From Ectobius pallidus (taxonomy: Eukaryota; Arthropoda; Insecta; Blattodea; Ectobiidae): DNA of 64,000 nt. Positions 1 to 11,699 of the stretch are shown piece by piece. The stretch covers positions 121,306,043 through 121,370,042 of the forward strand of contig CAXKWD010000004.1 in the NCBI GenBank assembly GCA_964059195.1, written 5' to 3'. Numbering within the stretch: position 1 is the stretch's first letter; each line of letters starts with the position of its first letter. The notes below the pieces were generated by a model, which was not told where the DNA came from, ran no database searches, and saw only the letters and a list, made by a program, of their open reading frames with translations. The position numbers were made by a program, and so were the translations under genes.

Positions 1-1964
1 ATTTCTTTATGTGCCATTTATATATAAATATAATACATACTATTTATACATATACCTATACGTATATATTGGATTTTATATAGAGTTTGAGCAGTGGAAG
101 AAGGGAAAATACGAAAGTTACGTTTTTCTGCAAAATCCCGGAATTTACACATAAAGTTCAAATTGCTCTAATTTTTGAACGGTTAAAAATTAAAAGCAAA
201 CTATCATATATTCTTGAAGAAAATTTAATGTTCTACAACTTCCTTCGTTATGACGTTTTCGTAGGACGAAGGACCGAAGAGTTATCTAACAAAATAAGGA
301 AAAAAACTCGAGGCAATTTTATTTTTTTTCAAAATTAGCTAACTTTGAGCGCGGATATCTCAGAAACTAGGCGAGATACCGAAAAAATGAATATAATCAA
401 TCTTTTGGAACAGTTTGTCAGCTTGAATTTTTTGAAGTCTTACCGCTAGGACCTATAGTTTTCGAGATATAAGCGAAAAACCGAAAAAAGGGACCTTCTA
501 AGGGCCCCCCTGCCCCCCGCTCACCTCCTAGGAATGGGGACTTTTAGTATGTTTACCTCCTAACTAGTCCAAACAAAGTTCCAAAGTCAAAAATTGTGTT
601 CCTTCCATTTCCCTCTACAACTTTTCATTGACTGGACTAGAAACACTCTTTTGCAAACAGTGGATCCAACTACAGCAACGGGAAGATCATACACTCTAAG
701 TGCTGAAGAAATTAAGCTGTCTTCTCTTGCTTTTGAAAAATATCTTACAATATCAAAAAGAAACATTTAAATTGTATTACCCTCAGAGAAAACTTTTAAA
801 GTGTATAAATACTATTAACTATGTACGGTGAATACCTAAATAATATAAATACCTAATATTCTAAGAAATACAGTTTTATCCAAGCAAATATCAACAAGTT
901 AAACTTTTTCACAAGATGAAACAACTTTTACCCATTTCTTTTATATGGACTCTTTGTAAATGATTACAAATAATACTGGGAAACCAAGCAAAAGATAACC
1001 TCTACCATTTATAACTATATGAGTTGATATTACTAAGAATTTTGGATGATTCAAGGTGAGTGGCTTTGTTCCAAATTTCACTATTAGCATGTTGCATATA
1101 AATTAAAATTTGTTCTTCCTTCTTATGTATAGTTAGAGATATCATGAAAACTAAATTAAAAACAACACTACATATCATTTAATTAACCAACAATAAGAGG
1201 GAAATGTTACATATGAACGCTATCTAAATAATTTAGGTTTGGTAGAATTACGTACCTTAGTATTCATAGCCTAGAAATAGTCCATTACACTTCATTAGCA
1301 TGTAATCTAGTAGTAAAATATTTTTTTTAACAAGAATCCATTGAGATCCCATCTTGAAATTTTGCATGTATGTAGTCAATTAGAGTGGATAACACATAAT
1401 TTTTACAAAAAAATCCGAGGGTATGTATTTTGGAAATTAAAAAAAAATTTTTTGGGAACTTTTTTAACATGTAAAAAATTAATAAACATAGCCATGTGAT
1501 ACATCATATTAAAAGGAAATTTTAGAGGAAAAAAATTGTGCAAGTTTGAGCTCTCTAGGTGGTATAGTTTTAGAGCTATAGTATTTTATAATAATCTTAA
1601 AGCGATAGAAAACCGTATTTTTTTATTATTTTTAAACCCTTGTAACTCACAAACCAAAAGTAAGAAAAATTTGAAATTCAAACTAGATTTGGGGGGTACA
1701 ATACCTGAAAAAAAAAATCATACAAATCTGAGAGGTGAAGTTCAAATCTCTGATTGTTCGTTCTTCATTCTGTTTTTCCTGTAGAATCTAATGAACAAAA
1801 GAGGACAAAGAATTTATATTTTTGCCTTCACGAAATCCAAATTGGGAATTTGAGAGAAAATTGTAGGTACTGGCATCTAAGAATGGAATTGGTCTATTTA
1901 ACATAACCTACTCAAGCATTTTAGAAAAGACTAAAAGTAATTAAATGGGTCTATAGTTGTCTAT
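1..1964. other. AT-rich DNA without a recognisable gene
   Basis: I find no protein-coding signal I trust here. The only open frames are short and low-complexity. A slightly GC-richer patch lies around 490-560, and long A/T runs fill 1380-1800. The repeat-like texture suggests decayed TE sequence, but no family could be assigned. Confidence 0.6.
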
Positions 1965-1972
1965 GTTATTAC

Positions 1973-2622
1973 TAGGGTTTGGATGTATATGACCTAAAAA
2001 GTGGAAAATACGACTGCAAATATGCCCTTAGAAATAACTAAATATGACCCAAATATCCCAAATATGACCTAATAAAATAATTTATTTTTAGAAATAAATA
2101 TTCCAGTTTAAAACATTTAAAGACACTATATTCTTACATCACTTGAATTCAATCAGATAATCACTATTTAACAATTTTACAGGTAATTTAGTTTTACTTG
2201 TAATTATTTTTTTTTTTTTAAGAATTGGTACCTGTTTGATTGCTTCATCAGCTCGTAATATTTTGTAGACTTTGCTTGTCCTATAAAATATGAACAATTG
2301 CATTAATTTTAAAATTTAAGTTACTATTAATTTGTCATGAGCATTAAATTAATTAAGTAAATTTCAAATTTAACTCGACTATGTAGTACACACACTGTAT
2401 AGTTGTGCTCCTTTACCGAATTTATAACTGAAATATGACATTAAATTACAAATATGGCCCAAATATGACCAAGACCACAAAAATAACCAAAATATGACTT
2501 TATATGCAAAATAAAAATGGTCCAATTAGGATTACAAGCGAGAAATTCATGTTTAAGTTTTGTTCGCGGCAAGAATGGAGGTCAAGATAAAAATATGACA
2601 TGTCCTAAACATCCGAACCCTA
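1973..2622. mobile_element. hAT-like non-autonomous element (MITE), 650 bp
   Basis: The ends are inverted repeats: TAGGGTTTGGATGT at 1973 and its complement with one mismatch ending at 2622. The flanks carry a perfect 8-bp direct repeat, GTTATTAC, at 1965-1972 and 2623-2630. An 8-bp target-site duplication is typical of the hAT superfamily. The interior has no coding sequence. It holds many subterminal copies of a motif close to AAATATGACC on both sides, of the kind bound by hAT transposases. The boundaries are read directly from the sequence. The superfamily call is inferred from duplication length and structure. Confidence 0.8.
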
Positions 2623-2922
2623 GTTATTACTGTCTCCTTTTTTTAATTACGGATTATATTTTTGCTTTTTTTAGGAACTTAGGGAAGTTTTGAGAGGTTA
2701 AGGACAAGTCTGGAATGCCATCAGGGCATTATCTGAATAATGGATAAGGTAGTATTTTAGGTTTTTGTTACCTTGAGATACGGTATTGGTATGTCCTTCA
2801 CGTACAGTAAGTTGCTATCTTAATCATAATAAAAAATTGGTACAAATTAATTTCTTAACTGAGAAATTGTTTTTTTTACTGGGATACAGTTGGTACGGTA
2901 ATTATTTTATTAAGTAGGAGAT

Positions 2923-4817
2923 TTGAATTCATACACAATGGATGCGTTTATCTGTTATGAATGCAACCAGTCATTCAATTACAGAAAAAATTTGAACCGT
3001 CAAGTGGAAAGTCAACATTCTGATAATTGTACCAAATTTACGTGTGATTTGTGCACTTTCAGCACAAAAAGAAAAACCAATTTAACACGTCATATAAATT
3101 TGATGCATGGGCTTACTACCAGTCCATCCAGTCAAGTGAAATGTCCACTTTGTGTAGAGGAGCGCAAAACAAAATCTGATATGCTTGGACATTTTGAACA
3201 CGATCATGAAATTACAATAAAAAATGAAACTTTTAAATTTAATAGTGCTGAGGAATTCTCTAATTGGAAGCATACAACAGAGAAGAGCCAGATGTGTGAG
3301 TTTATTGTACATCGTACTAAGTATTTACGAAATGTAGATGATACCACTAACATGAAATACAGATGTCACAGGGATGGAGAATATAAGCCAAGGGGGAAAA
3401 ATCTGCGACACTTGAAAGTACTTGGCTCAAACAAAATAAATGGCCATTGCCCAGCTAACATTGATGTTACTTTCCATTCATCTGGAAAAGTCTCGGTAAA
3501 TTTTTGTTCAACACATGTTGGTCACAGCGAAGGGTTGGGTCGTTCGAGACTAACACAAACAGAAAGGGATGACATTGCTAGAAAAATCGCCATGAAAATA
3601 CCTCTTGATAACATCCTAAATGATGTAAGAGATTCTCTTAGCGGTTCAGAGCTAGAGCGCATTCATCTTCTTACGAGAAAAGATATATTGAATATAGAAC
3701 AGCAGTACAATTTGAAATGTGAGGCTGTACGCCACAAGAACGATTACACAAGCGTTGAGTCATGGGTGCTTGAAATGCAAGATCGTGGCGATATAGTGCG
3801 TTTTTATAAAGTGCAAGGCACTCAGTCAGGAAGTTGTCCACAATTGAATGAAGATGATTTTGTGCTAATTGTCATGAATGAGGCACAAAAAGATGTATTG
3901 AAAAACTGTGGGAACAATTACATTTGCCTTGATAGTACACCCATGTCTAAATAAGTACGATTTTGAACTCACAACTCTTCTTACGCTTGATGATAAATAC
4001 CAAGGTTTCCCTTGTGCTTTCATGTTCTCCAATAGGTCAGACACAACAGTGATGGAAATATTCTTATCTACAATAAAAGACTCGCTGTCAATTACATTGC
4101 AACCCAATGTGTTTATGTCAGATATGACAGAAACATTTTATAGTGCCTGGTTAAGAGTGATGCTGCCAGCGAAATTCCGATTGTTTTGTGCATGGCATGT
4201 CGACCGGGCCTGGAGAAAAAACCTCTCAAAGATCAAAGGTCGTGAAATGCAGGTAGAAGTTTACAAGCAGTTGAGGGTCTTGATGGAAGAAAGGGATGAA
4301 GTTGCTTTTGCAAGAATGCTGGAACAGGAAATAAAAGACCTGAAAAGTGACCCTGATAAACATGAATCCGGAGTGTATTTTGAATCAAATTACAGGTATT
4401 GTACTTCTAGTTGGGCCTATTGTCATCGCCTCCATTCTGGCCTAAACACAAACATGCATCTTGAGAGGATGCATGGGGTCATTAAGCATATATACATGGG
4501 GGCAAAAACCCTAAGAGAATTGACTTATCAATTCACACCTTGATGCGATTCGTTCGGGACAATTTATTCGATCGGTTGATATCCCTAAACAAAGGAAAAC
4601 TGACAAGTAAGTTGTCACTCATAAGACTTCGACATTGACAATGACAACAGATGAAGTCTTTAATGATGGGGACTTGTGGAGAGTTCCTTCACAGAAAAGG
4701 AATGAATGTTATGATGTAAAGAAAACAGGAGAAGGAAACTGCATCTGCGAATTAAGGTGCCAAGAATGCAAGATAGTCATGCCTGTTTGGATGGTACTGA
4801 GACCATCACCGAGGTAG
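2923..4817 (+). pseudogene. MULE (Mutator-like) transposase with N-terminal C2H2 zinc fingers, broken
   Basis: The first frame (2923-3954) opens with three C2H2-type fingers. In the first, the first zinc-binding His is replaced by Gln (NLNRQVESQH); the second (CDLC...HINLMH) and third (CPLC...HFEHDH) look complete. It continues into the MULE domain at CLDSTPMSK, where a frameshift near 3945 moves the frame into 3956-4543. There KYDFELTTLLTLDDKYQGF, MSDMTETF and CAWHVDRAW match the core of MULE transposases. A second shift near 4535 leads to MRFVRDNLFDRL, and a third to 4635-4817, which looks like the lead-in to a SWIM zinc motif but is cut short. It is therefore a dead copy needing at least three frame corrections. 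I did not find its terminal inverted repeats. Such C2H2-MULE proteins are known as multicopy families in arthropods. Confidence 0.8.
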
Positions 4818-4931
4818 CTCCTTGGACTTGATTTTGCCATTATGTGTGGCCGGGTGGATCTCACTCCTCTTCGTGTGTTGCCCTTTCGTCCTCATGGCTG
4901 CTCCGCTTGCTTCAACATACTGTGATTTCTT

Positions 4932-5072
4932 CTCTGGAGATAAATCAAGATATCTCTGGTATTGTCTAGAGACAAAATCAAGCCATCTCTAACAGCTTCT
5001 GGAGATAAACAAGACATCTCTAGTATTGTTGTGAAGATAATCTTATAGACATCTCCGGTATTGTCCTTCTGA
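4932..5072. repeat. Imperfect tandem repeat, about 33-bp unit
   Basis: Four diverged copies of a unit resembling CTGGAGATAAATCAAGATAT followed by CTCTGGTATTGT lie head to tail. Each unit contains GAGATAAA and an inverted ATCTCT, so units can form small hairpins. No coding potential is seen. Confidence 0.6.
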
Positions 5073-5206
5073 TATTTCACACTTTACCGCCAGAATTTAA
5101 TTAACTTCTGATATTGCTTACTTTTGCATTTATGTGAAGATGTTATTCTTCGATATTGGTTATGTAGTGTACTTTTATAAAAAAAAAATAATAAACTTTG
5201 AAAAAA

Positions 5207-5342
5207 TGCTTAAATTTTGGACTTGCCCGAAGAGGCAATTTTTTTAATCAAATTTACTTAAACTTTGGACTCGGCCAAACGGCCATTTTCTCAACTTTGA
5301 AAAATTTACTTGAACTTTGGATTTGGCCAAAGAGCCATTAAT
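5207..5342. repeat. Imperfect tandem repeat, about 51-bp unit
   Basis: Three copies of a unit built around TTTGGACTTGGCCAAAGAGG are separated by A/T-rich linkers containing AAATTTACTT. The TTGGCCAA core is palindromic. It may belong to the tail of the preceding MULE copy, but nothing links them firmly. Confidence 0.55.
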
Positions 5343-5345
5343 CAT

Positions 5346-6057
5346 GTTGGGACGTCATGCTTGATTTGTAGTATGGACACATGCCTTGATTACATGCAAT
5401 TGCAGTGGGGACGGTTGCATCCTCTGGTGTAACCAGCTACATATCTTTTGAAACATAAACAAAGACATTTCATTGTGTTATCAGACATATATACATGTTA
5501 ACTAGGACTCTACGAACAATTTCTAATTCATATAGACAACTTATGAATTCATTTTTCAGCCAGAGGTATTTTGGTGATATATTGGATGTCTCATTTGTGA
5601 AATTGTTGGGTATTTCAACCATGATGCATACTAGTGTTGTTTCCGTTCAGGGTTTAGTATTAATTGATTCTGGCAGATCCATATTTTATTTTATGTCTTG
5701 TTGTGTATGTAAATTATTATGAGTGAGGCTAATTGTGTACAAACAACTTAACAGTGTTATTATCATGCTCATTTAGCATTTTCAATGTAGATATCTCTAG
5801 TCATGATGATGGTGTTTAAGTTTAAATGTCGGGTATTAGTGCTGTTGTTTAGAATTACATCAAAACACAAAAAAACTGTTATATTGAACTTTGAAGTACA
5901 TTAAGGTGTCTTTGGAGTAACCAGATGGAGTTCCTTTCGGGCAGAAATAGGAGGATTGTAATCTTGTTGGGTTTTATTAATTTATATTTGCATTTATTCT
6001 GTAACTTCCTTTGGCTTAAAGATTCCGTTTCCTTCGGTATTTTGTGCAGCTTAGCAT
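5346..6057. other. Stretch with no recognised gene
   Basis: Only short chance reading frames are present and no family resemblance or repeat structure was noticed. Confidence 0.5.
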
Positions 6058-6240
6058 TCAGTTGTCTTTTCCGCTGACGTCATACGTTAGAGTTATGAAT
6101 TTTCCCGTTTGGTGGCGCTGCGCGCGCTTGGTAGGCTTCCTCGCCGGTGGAATTAGCTTCAGCAGTTGTTGAGCGCAGCCGAGTGTAGTGCTTTTGGAAG
6201 TAAAAACGCACCGTGGAGTTTCGCCGGAAAGTTTCTGGGT
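6058..6240 (+). promoter_or_regulatory. Candidate promoter with possible noncoding first exon
   Basis: A compact GC-rich patch stands out in AT-rich DNA. It begins with TCAGTT, which fits the arthropod initiator consensus, followed by a perfect cAMP-response-type element TGACGTCA near 6073 and the CpG-rich GGTGGCGCTGCGCGCGC. It ends with TCTGGGTAAGCG, which fits a 5' splice donor (GT at 6239-6240). No downstream exon could be recognised before the LTR element at 6953. It could be the start of a host transcript, a TE promoter or coincidence. Confidence 0.3.
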
Positions 6241-6952
6241 AAGCGGAAAGGTCATGGTTTTTCTAAATTATTAATCTTAACTTGAGAATTACTCACTTTC
6301 AAATTCAAGCATTTTTCATACTGTTAGAATGCAACTTTGTAGTCATGGTTCTGGCGTAGACCATGTTGGAAATGCCGATGGGTACTCTTGCATTGTTTTG
6401 TCGGGCGGGATCCCGTATCATGTAGTTGCCGTACACTCCATTCCAAGACACTTATAGGTTGATTTAACTTCATGGTTATAGATTCAGGTACTAGATAAGT
6501 GGATTGTGATCCAGTTGGTGGTATTATAGTAATATACTTGTATGTGAAATTTACATGGAGAGCCAGTTCGTATTCCAGTAATTATGCAAAGTCATCGATC
6601 TTAATGTATGAAATCTGTAGTCCCTGAATTATGTGAGTCTCTTGCTAGTGTATTATTTTTTTTAGATATTCCGTAAATTGCAGAATGTTTATTTACGATG
6701 GGTGTTAAGATGCTAATTAAGTAAGCATTGCATAGTTTCTATATTATCGTCATATGACGTTGTGCTTTGTTCGGTCGAGGTCACATTCCCCGAGGTCATG
6801 AACTTGCTCACGTTAGTTGAGTGTACTGTTCTTGTGTAATGCATTCCCGTCTTATATTTACTTGTATCAGTCAAGTTCCCACGGTCAATTTTTGGGAGTT
6901 TCTGGGTTATTGACATTTATAGCATTACATATTTTGCTGTTATATTTAAGCT

Positions 6953-7260
6953 TGTGGCGGAACATTGTCACGCCACCACAACATTGTGCGTAGCATTGCT
7001 TGCTCCCAGCAGGCAATGCGAAATCCCACGCCATGCTAGGAGGAAGAACGCCACGCTCCTCTCCCCCCAGACAAAGCCGAGCTCCAGAGAAGGTTGGACG
7101 CGCTCCCGTTGTCTCGCGGCATCCTGCAACCTCCGCAACCACATGCGGCGTCAAGCAAACTGTTTGTAACCAACATAATTTAATGTATTGTAAATAGTGT
7201 AATTCAGTGTGTAAATTGATAGCGATTGTATTTAATAAAGTAAGCTACAACATAGCTACA
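6953..7260 (+). repeat. 5' LTR
   Basis: This 308-bp direct repeat is matched by 11392-11699. It starts TGTGGCGGAACA and ends TAGCTACA. An AATAAA-type signal (TTTAATAAAG) lies near the 3' end. The GC-rich front half contrasts with the AT-rich flanking satellite. Confidence 0.95.
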
Positions 7261-7261
7261 T

Positions 7262-7273
7262 TGGTGACCCCGA
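7262..7273 (+). promoter_or_regulatory. Primer-binding site, tRNA-Trp type
   Basis: TGGTGACCCCGA directly follows the 5' LTR. It complements the 3' end of eukaryotic tRNA-Trp, as in CsRn1 elements and avian leukosis viruses. After these 12 bases the match breaks down (AACG instead of CGT). Confidence 0.8.
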
Positions 7274-7366
7274 AACGAACAACGCATAGGCCCAAAACGC
7301 GTCGCCCCACGTGAACAAAGAAACATCGTCTACACGCGCGCTGCAATTTTCCGCATCAGCACCACA

Positions 7367-8230
7367 ATGGAGGAACTCCAACAGGAACTACTGCAGCTAC
7401 AACAAAAATACCAGCTTCTCCAGCAACAGATGAAGACCCGAAGCACCGAAACTCCGCCTACAACGTCGCACACAGTGAACCGAATCACCGTGAAACTCCC
7501 GCAATTCTGGCCGGACAAAGCCGCGTTGTGGTTCGCCCAGGCCGAGGCACAGTTCAGTGTTGCAGGCGTCACGCAAGAATCAACGAAGTACGCGTATGTA
7601 GTGTCGCAGCTGGACAGCCGTTACGCTGCGGAAGTGGAGGACATTATTACTAACCCTCCCACAGCAAACGCATACACGCATCTCCGCACAGAACTAATAC
7701 GGCGTCTGTCGCTTTCAGAAGAGCAACGTGTGCGGCAACTGCTTATGGAGGAGGAACTTGGGGACCGCAAACCCTCTCAGTTCCTGCGGCACTTAAGGTC
7801 GTTAGCGGGCTCCACTCAAGTGCAGGACAACCTCCTCCGCCAATTGTGGATTCAGCGCCTCCCCACCCAAGTGCAGGCCATCCTCCAAACTCAAGCGGAA
7901 ATCCCCTTGGACAAGGTGGCACAGCTCGCAGACAAAATATTCGAAGTGACTCCCCCAACCATCAACTCCGCTTCTGTTCATGCGGTAACCACCCCCCCTA
8001 GTGGTGAAGTGTGTGCTAACCAAACGACTCGACGAGCTCGCGCAACAGATGGCAGCACTGCAGACCTCCTTCCGAGTACGCTCAGTGTCACGTGACAGGT
8101 CAGGACGTTCCAGCAGAAACTCCACCCCCAGGAACGATGGAACTTGCTGGTACCACCATCGCTTCGGTGATAAAGCTCAGAAGTGCACCCCCCTTGCAAC
8201 TTCTCAACAAACTCCAACGGCAACCAGTAA
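7367..8230 (+). pseudogene. gag: Gag of CsRn1-like element, frame-disrupted
   Basis: Translation starts at an ATG in good context (CACAATGG). The first part encodes a Gln-rich coiled-coil segment (about residues 2-24) and a capsid-like region rich in Leu/Gln, reading open to 8095. The zinc motif [14 protein letters not shown], however, lies in another frame (8001-8190). The last Cys-containing piece returns to the first frame after a run of six C near 8188. Two indels, one in the C-rich run near 7988-7998 and one near 8188, therefore appear to compensate each other. The zinc motif has the CHCC-like arrangement of the CsRn1 clade rather than the usual CCHC. Gag packages the element RNA. Confidence 0.8.
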
Positions 8231-11200
8231 TGGCGGTAAATGGTTGCCCAACAGGAGGGAGCCGCCTCTTTGTAATGGATCGAAATAGGAGGTATCGATT
8301 CCTCATAGACACTGGGTCCGACCTCTGCTGCTTCCCACGCCGTTTCCTGAAAAGGAAACGACCAAATGCTGACTATGAACTCAGCGCAGCAAATGGCTCC
8401 ACCATCAAAACATACGGGATCGTCACACTACAACTGAACCTTGGCTTGCGACGAAATTTTACATGGAGATTCGTCATTGCTGATGTTGAGGTACCAATAA
8501 TAGGATCAGACTTTCTGGCATCTTTTCACCTTCTTCCGGATTGCCATAACCAGCGCCTTGTCGATGGCATCACAGGCATGTCCACGCTCTGTCAACCCGC
8601 TGGAAACTCACAACCAAGCATCAAAGCCTTGTCTAGCACATCCTTGTACCATGACATCCTACACGAATTCCCTGACCTGACCCGCCCACCAGGAACCCAC
8701 AGAACAGTGCGTCACTCTACTCTCCACTACATCCGCACCACTCCAGGACCCCCTATATCCTGCCGCCCTCGTCGCCTTGCTCCTGACCGTCTCCAAATCG
8801 CCAAACAAGAGTTTGACGTCATGCTGCAGGAAGGAACCGCACGCCGTTCCGAAGGACCTTGGGCATCGCCTCTACACCTCGTGCCCAAAAAGAACGAAGG
8901 TTGGCGACCATGTGGAGATTACCGTGCCCTCAATGCTAGGACCGTTCCAGACAGATACCCGGCTCGTCACATCCATGACTTCAGTCACCAACTCCGTGGA
9001 TGCACAACTTTCTCGGTGATAGACCTAGTGAAGGCCTACACCCAGATACCTGTGAACCCTGATGACATAACAAAAACCGCAATCACCACACCCTTTGGAC
9101 TGTTCGAGTTCCCATTCATGACGTTCGGCCTACGCAATGCAGGTCAGACCTTCCAGCGTTTTATTGATGAGGCGCTCGCTGGTCTTGATTTTACATTCGC
9201 CTATGTCGACGACATCCTGGTCTTCTCCCGAGACCCAGAGGAACACAAGGTCCACCTGCGAGCTCTCTTCACACGCCTCACAGAGCACGGTATCCTGGTG
9301 AACGCCAACAAAAGTGTCCTAGGCTCTCCAAGTGTCACCTTCCTTGGATACGAAGTATCTGCTTCTGGTACACGTCCACTGCCTGACCGGATTGCTGCCC
9401 TGCAGGCCTTTCCCCTCCCTAAGACTGCGCGTGAACTTCGGAGATTCTTAGGGATGATCAACTTCTACCGTCGCTTCCTTCCATCTGCATCAGAGCACCA
9501 GGCTCCTTTACACGCTGCCGTATCCAGTTTACGGGGATCACAGCCTGTACCATGGACACCAGAGTTGGAGCATACATTCATCGCCTGCAAAGAAGCCCTT
9601 GGTAAGGCAACTCTGCTAGCCCATCCCGTCCCAGAAGCACCTTTGGCTCTTTTCACAGACGCATCTGGCACTGCCGTAGGAGCCAGCCTTCAACAGAAAA
9701 TCGGCGACAGTTGGGAACCGCTAGCCTTCTTCTCCAAGAAATTAGCACCCCGGCAACTCACATGGCCCGCATACTACCGCGAGCTCCTCGCTGTATATGA
9801 AGCCGTTCAGCACTTCAGACACATCCTTGAGGCCCATCAATGCACCATCTTCACAGACCACAAACCCTTAACATATGCATTCCAGCAACGCCGTGACAAG
9901 CTACCCCCTGTGCAGTTGAACCAGTTATCATTCATTGCCCAATTCACGACAGACATTCAGTACGTCACAGGTGCCTCCAATGTCGTCGCTGATGCATTTT
10001 CGAGAGTGAACGCGGTATCGAGCCATAATCTTGACCTTTCTGCCCTGGCCCAGTCGCAAGACGGTGATGAAGAACTCAGTGCACTGCTACGCGGTGACTC
10101 AGCTCTCCAACTCCAGCAGATCCAGGTCCCAGGAACTGACATCACACTATACTGTGACACCTCCACATCACAACCTAGACCTTTTGTCACCACACCATAC
10201 AGAAGGCAAGTCTTTGAATCTCTCCACTCCCTCAGCCATCCTGGAACTAGAGCTACAGCACGGTTGGTTTCAGAACGTTTTGTATGGCCACACATACAGA
10301 AAGATTGCCGCACCTGGGCTAGATCATGCCAGCAGTGTCAGAGAGCAAAGGTCAGTCGCCACGTATCTTCACCTTTAGGCACTTTCACACCACCTTCTGG
10401 ACGCTTCCAACATGTACATCTGGACCTCATTGGCCCTCTACCACTGGTTGGAGCCTTCAGGTACTGCCTGACAGCCGTGGACCGTTTCTCTCGGTGGCCA
10501 GAAGTATGGCCTCTAGAACGCATCACGGCGGAGGATGTGGCTGAAGCTTTCTTCACGTGTTGGATCTCTCGCTTCGGATCTCCAGCCCGCATCACGACCG
10601 ACCAAGGTCGCCAGTTTGAGTCGCAGTTGCTGAAGAACCTGGGCAATCTGACTGGCACTTCTAGGTCCCGCACTACCAGCTACCACCCTTGCGCCAATGG
10701 CATGGTGGGACGTTTCCATAGGCAACTCAAAGCAGCTATAATGTGCCACCCCGGCATGTCTTGGATCCAGGCCCTACCACTTGTCTTACTTGGTATCCGC
10801 AGTATGCACAAGGAAGACCTTGGAGCCTCTCCAGCAGAGATGATCTACGGGGAACCCCTTCGTCTTCCTGGAGAAATGCTGTGTGCAACGGGAAGCCTAC
10901 AGGCCGAGGATGCATCCACCTATGTTGTAAAACTTCGACAACAAATGGACAGGTTACGTGCACCACCAGCTTCCCGACACAGCCCCCGCAGCACCTTCGT
11001 GTTTAAGGACCTTGCCACGTGCACCCACGTGTTCCTGAGAGACGATTCAGTTCGCGGTGCTCTCCAACCACCATATGCTGGTCCTTACCGTGTGGTCAAA
11101 CGTACAGACAAAACTCTCACGCTGGATATATGCAACAAGCATGTCGAAGTCAGCATTGACAGAGTGAAGCCTGCCTTTATTTTTGCTGAAGATCCCATGC

Positions 11201-11367
11201 CCCTACCACCACTGGCATCACAGCCCAACGACAGCAACAGTTCAGCAAGAGCACACACCAGCACAGACAACATGAACACAGGTCCACCAACAGTTCCACC
11301 ATGTGACACGAAAGTGACAACACGTTCAGGCCGGTGTGTGAGATTCCCAGCACACCTTCTGACGTAA
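8092..11367 (+). CDS. pol: Pol polyprotein: protease, reverse transcriptase, RNase H, integrase
   Basis: This is a single open frame of 1091 codons. The order is protease (IDTGSDLC, about residue 72), reverse transcriptase (YVDDILVFS, about 370), RNase H ([13 protein letters not shown], about 520), the integrase zinc domain (H-H-C-C ending CQQCQRAK, about 705-755), the integrase core, and a C-terminal GPY-type motif ([10 protein letters not shown]). In the integrase core Asp778 (HLDLIGPL) and Asp837 ([10 protein letters not shown]) are present. The third catalytic position, residue 873 in [10 protein letters not shown], is Gly (GGA at 10708-10710) where the family has Glu. Spacing from Asp837 is exactly the expected 35 residues, so this copy should be integration-defective. 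It overlaps the end of gag in the -1 frame, consistent with ribosomal frameshifting in this clade. The ATG at 8092 is probably not a true start. Confidence 0.93.
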   Translation: MTGQDVPAETPPPGTMELAGTTIASVIKLRSAPPLQLLNKLQRQPVMAVNGCPTGGSRLFVMDRNRRYRFLIDTGSDLCCFPRRFLKRKRPNADYELSAANGSTIKTYGIVTLQLNLGLRRNFTWRFVIADVEVPIIGSDFLASFHLLPDCHNQRLVDGITGMSTLCQPAGNSQPSIKALSSTSLYHDILHEFPDLTRPPGTHRTVRHSTLHYIRTTPGPPISCRPRRLAPDRLQIAKQEFDVMLQEGTARRSEGPWASPLHLVPKKNEGWRPCGDYRALNARTVPDRYPARHIHDFSHQLRGCTTFSVIDLVKAYTQIPVNPDDITKTAITTPFGLFEFPFMTFGLRNAGQTFQRFIDEALAGLDFTFAYVDDILVFSRDPEEHKVHLRALFTRLTEHGILVNANKSVLGSPSVTFLGYEVSASGTRPLPDRIAALQAFPLPKTARELRRFLGMINFYRRFLPSASEHQAPLHAAVSSLRGSQPVPWTPELEHTFIACKEALGKATLLAHPVPEAPLALFTDASGTAVGASLQQKIGDSWEPLAFFSKKLAPRQLTWPAYYRELLAVYEAVQHFRHILEAHQCTIFTDHKPLTYAFQQRRDKLPPVQLNQLSFIAQFTTDIQYVTGASNVVADAFSRVNAVSSHNLDLSALAQSQDGDEELSALLRGDSALQLQQIQVPGTDITLYCDTSTSQPRPFVTTPYRRQVFESLHSLSHPGTRATARLVSERFVWPHIQKDCRTWARSCQQCQRAKVSRHVSSPLGTFTPPSGRFQHVHLDLIGPLPLVGAFRYCLTAVDRFSRWPEVWPLERITAEDVAEAFFTCWISRFGSPARITTDQGRQFESQLLKNLGNLTGTSRSRTTSYHPCANGMVGRFHRQLKAAIMCHPGMSWIQALPLVLLGIRSMHKEDLGASPAEMIYGEPLRLPGEMLCATGSLQAEDASTYVVKLRQQMDRLRAPPASRHSPRSTFVFKDLATCTHVFLRDDSVRGALQPPYAGPYRVVKRTDKTLTLDICNKHVEVSIDRVKPAFIFAEDPMPLPPLASQPNDSNSSARAHTSTDNMNTGPPTVPPCDTKVTTRSGRCVRFPAHLLT

Positions 11368-11380
11368 CCACTTAACTTCG

Positions 11381-11391
11381 TGGGGGGCTGG
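11381..11391 (+). promoter_or_regulatory. Polypurine tract of LTR element
   Basis: TGGGGGGCTGG immediately precedes the 3' LTR. It is G-rich rather than A-rich, with one interrupting CT. It would prime plus-strand DNA synthesis. Confidence 0.65.
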
Positions 11392-11699
11392 TGTGGCGGA
11401 ACATTGTCACGCCACCACAACATTGTGCGTAGCATTGCTTGCTCCCAGCAGGCAATGCGAAATCCCACGCCATGCTAGGAGGAAGAACGCCACGCTCCTC
11501 TCCCCCCAGACAAAGCCGAGCTCCAGAGAAGGTTGGACGCGCTCCCGTTGTCTCGCGGCATCCTGCAACCTCCGCAACCACATGCGGCGTCAAGCAAACT
11601 GTTTGTAACCAACATAATTTAATGTATTGTAAATAGTGTAATTCAGTGTGTAAATTGATAGCGATTGTATTTAATAAAGTAAGCTACAACATAGCTACA
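11392..11699 (+). repeat. 3' LTR
   Basis: This is a 308-bp copy of the 5' LTR with no difference that I could see on reading both. It is followed by AGCT, the second half of the 4-bp target duplication, and then by the resumed satellite unit. Confidence 0.95.

Larger units (their letters stand above)
6953..11699 (+). mobile_element. Ty3/gypsy LTR retrotransposon, CsRn1-like, 4747 bp
   Basis: The element has two 308-bp LTRs with TG...CA ends, a primer-binding site, gag and pol in overlapping frames, and a G-rich polypurine-like tract before the 3' LTR. The flanks carry a 4-bp duplication, AGCT (6949-6952 and 11700-11703). The tRNA-Trp-type primer site and the unusual CHCC-like Gag zinc motif are known features of the CsRn1 clade. 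There is no envelope gene. The LTRs look identical by eye, suggesting a recent insertion, yet gag carries frame disruptions and the integrase lacks a catalytic residue. Confidence 0.95.

Noticed and set aside
1567..1580. GTTTTAGAGCTAT resembling part of a Cas9 crRNA repeat
   Set aside because: It is a single short AT-rich match with no repeat-spacer array and no cas genes, in clearly eukaryotic sequence. Chance.
7743..8312. Minus-strand frames opposite gag and pol
   Set aside because: They are shadows of the GC-richer retrotransposon coding sequence, with no family resemblance.
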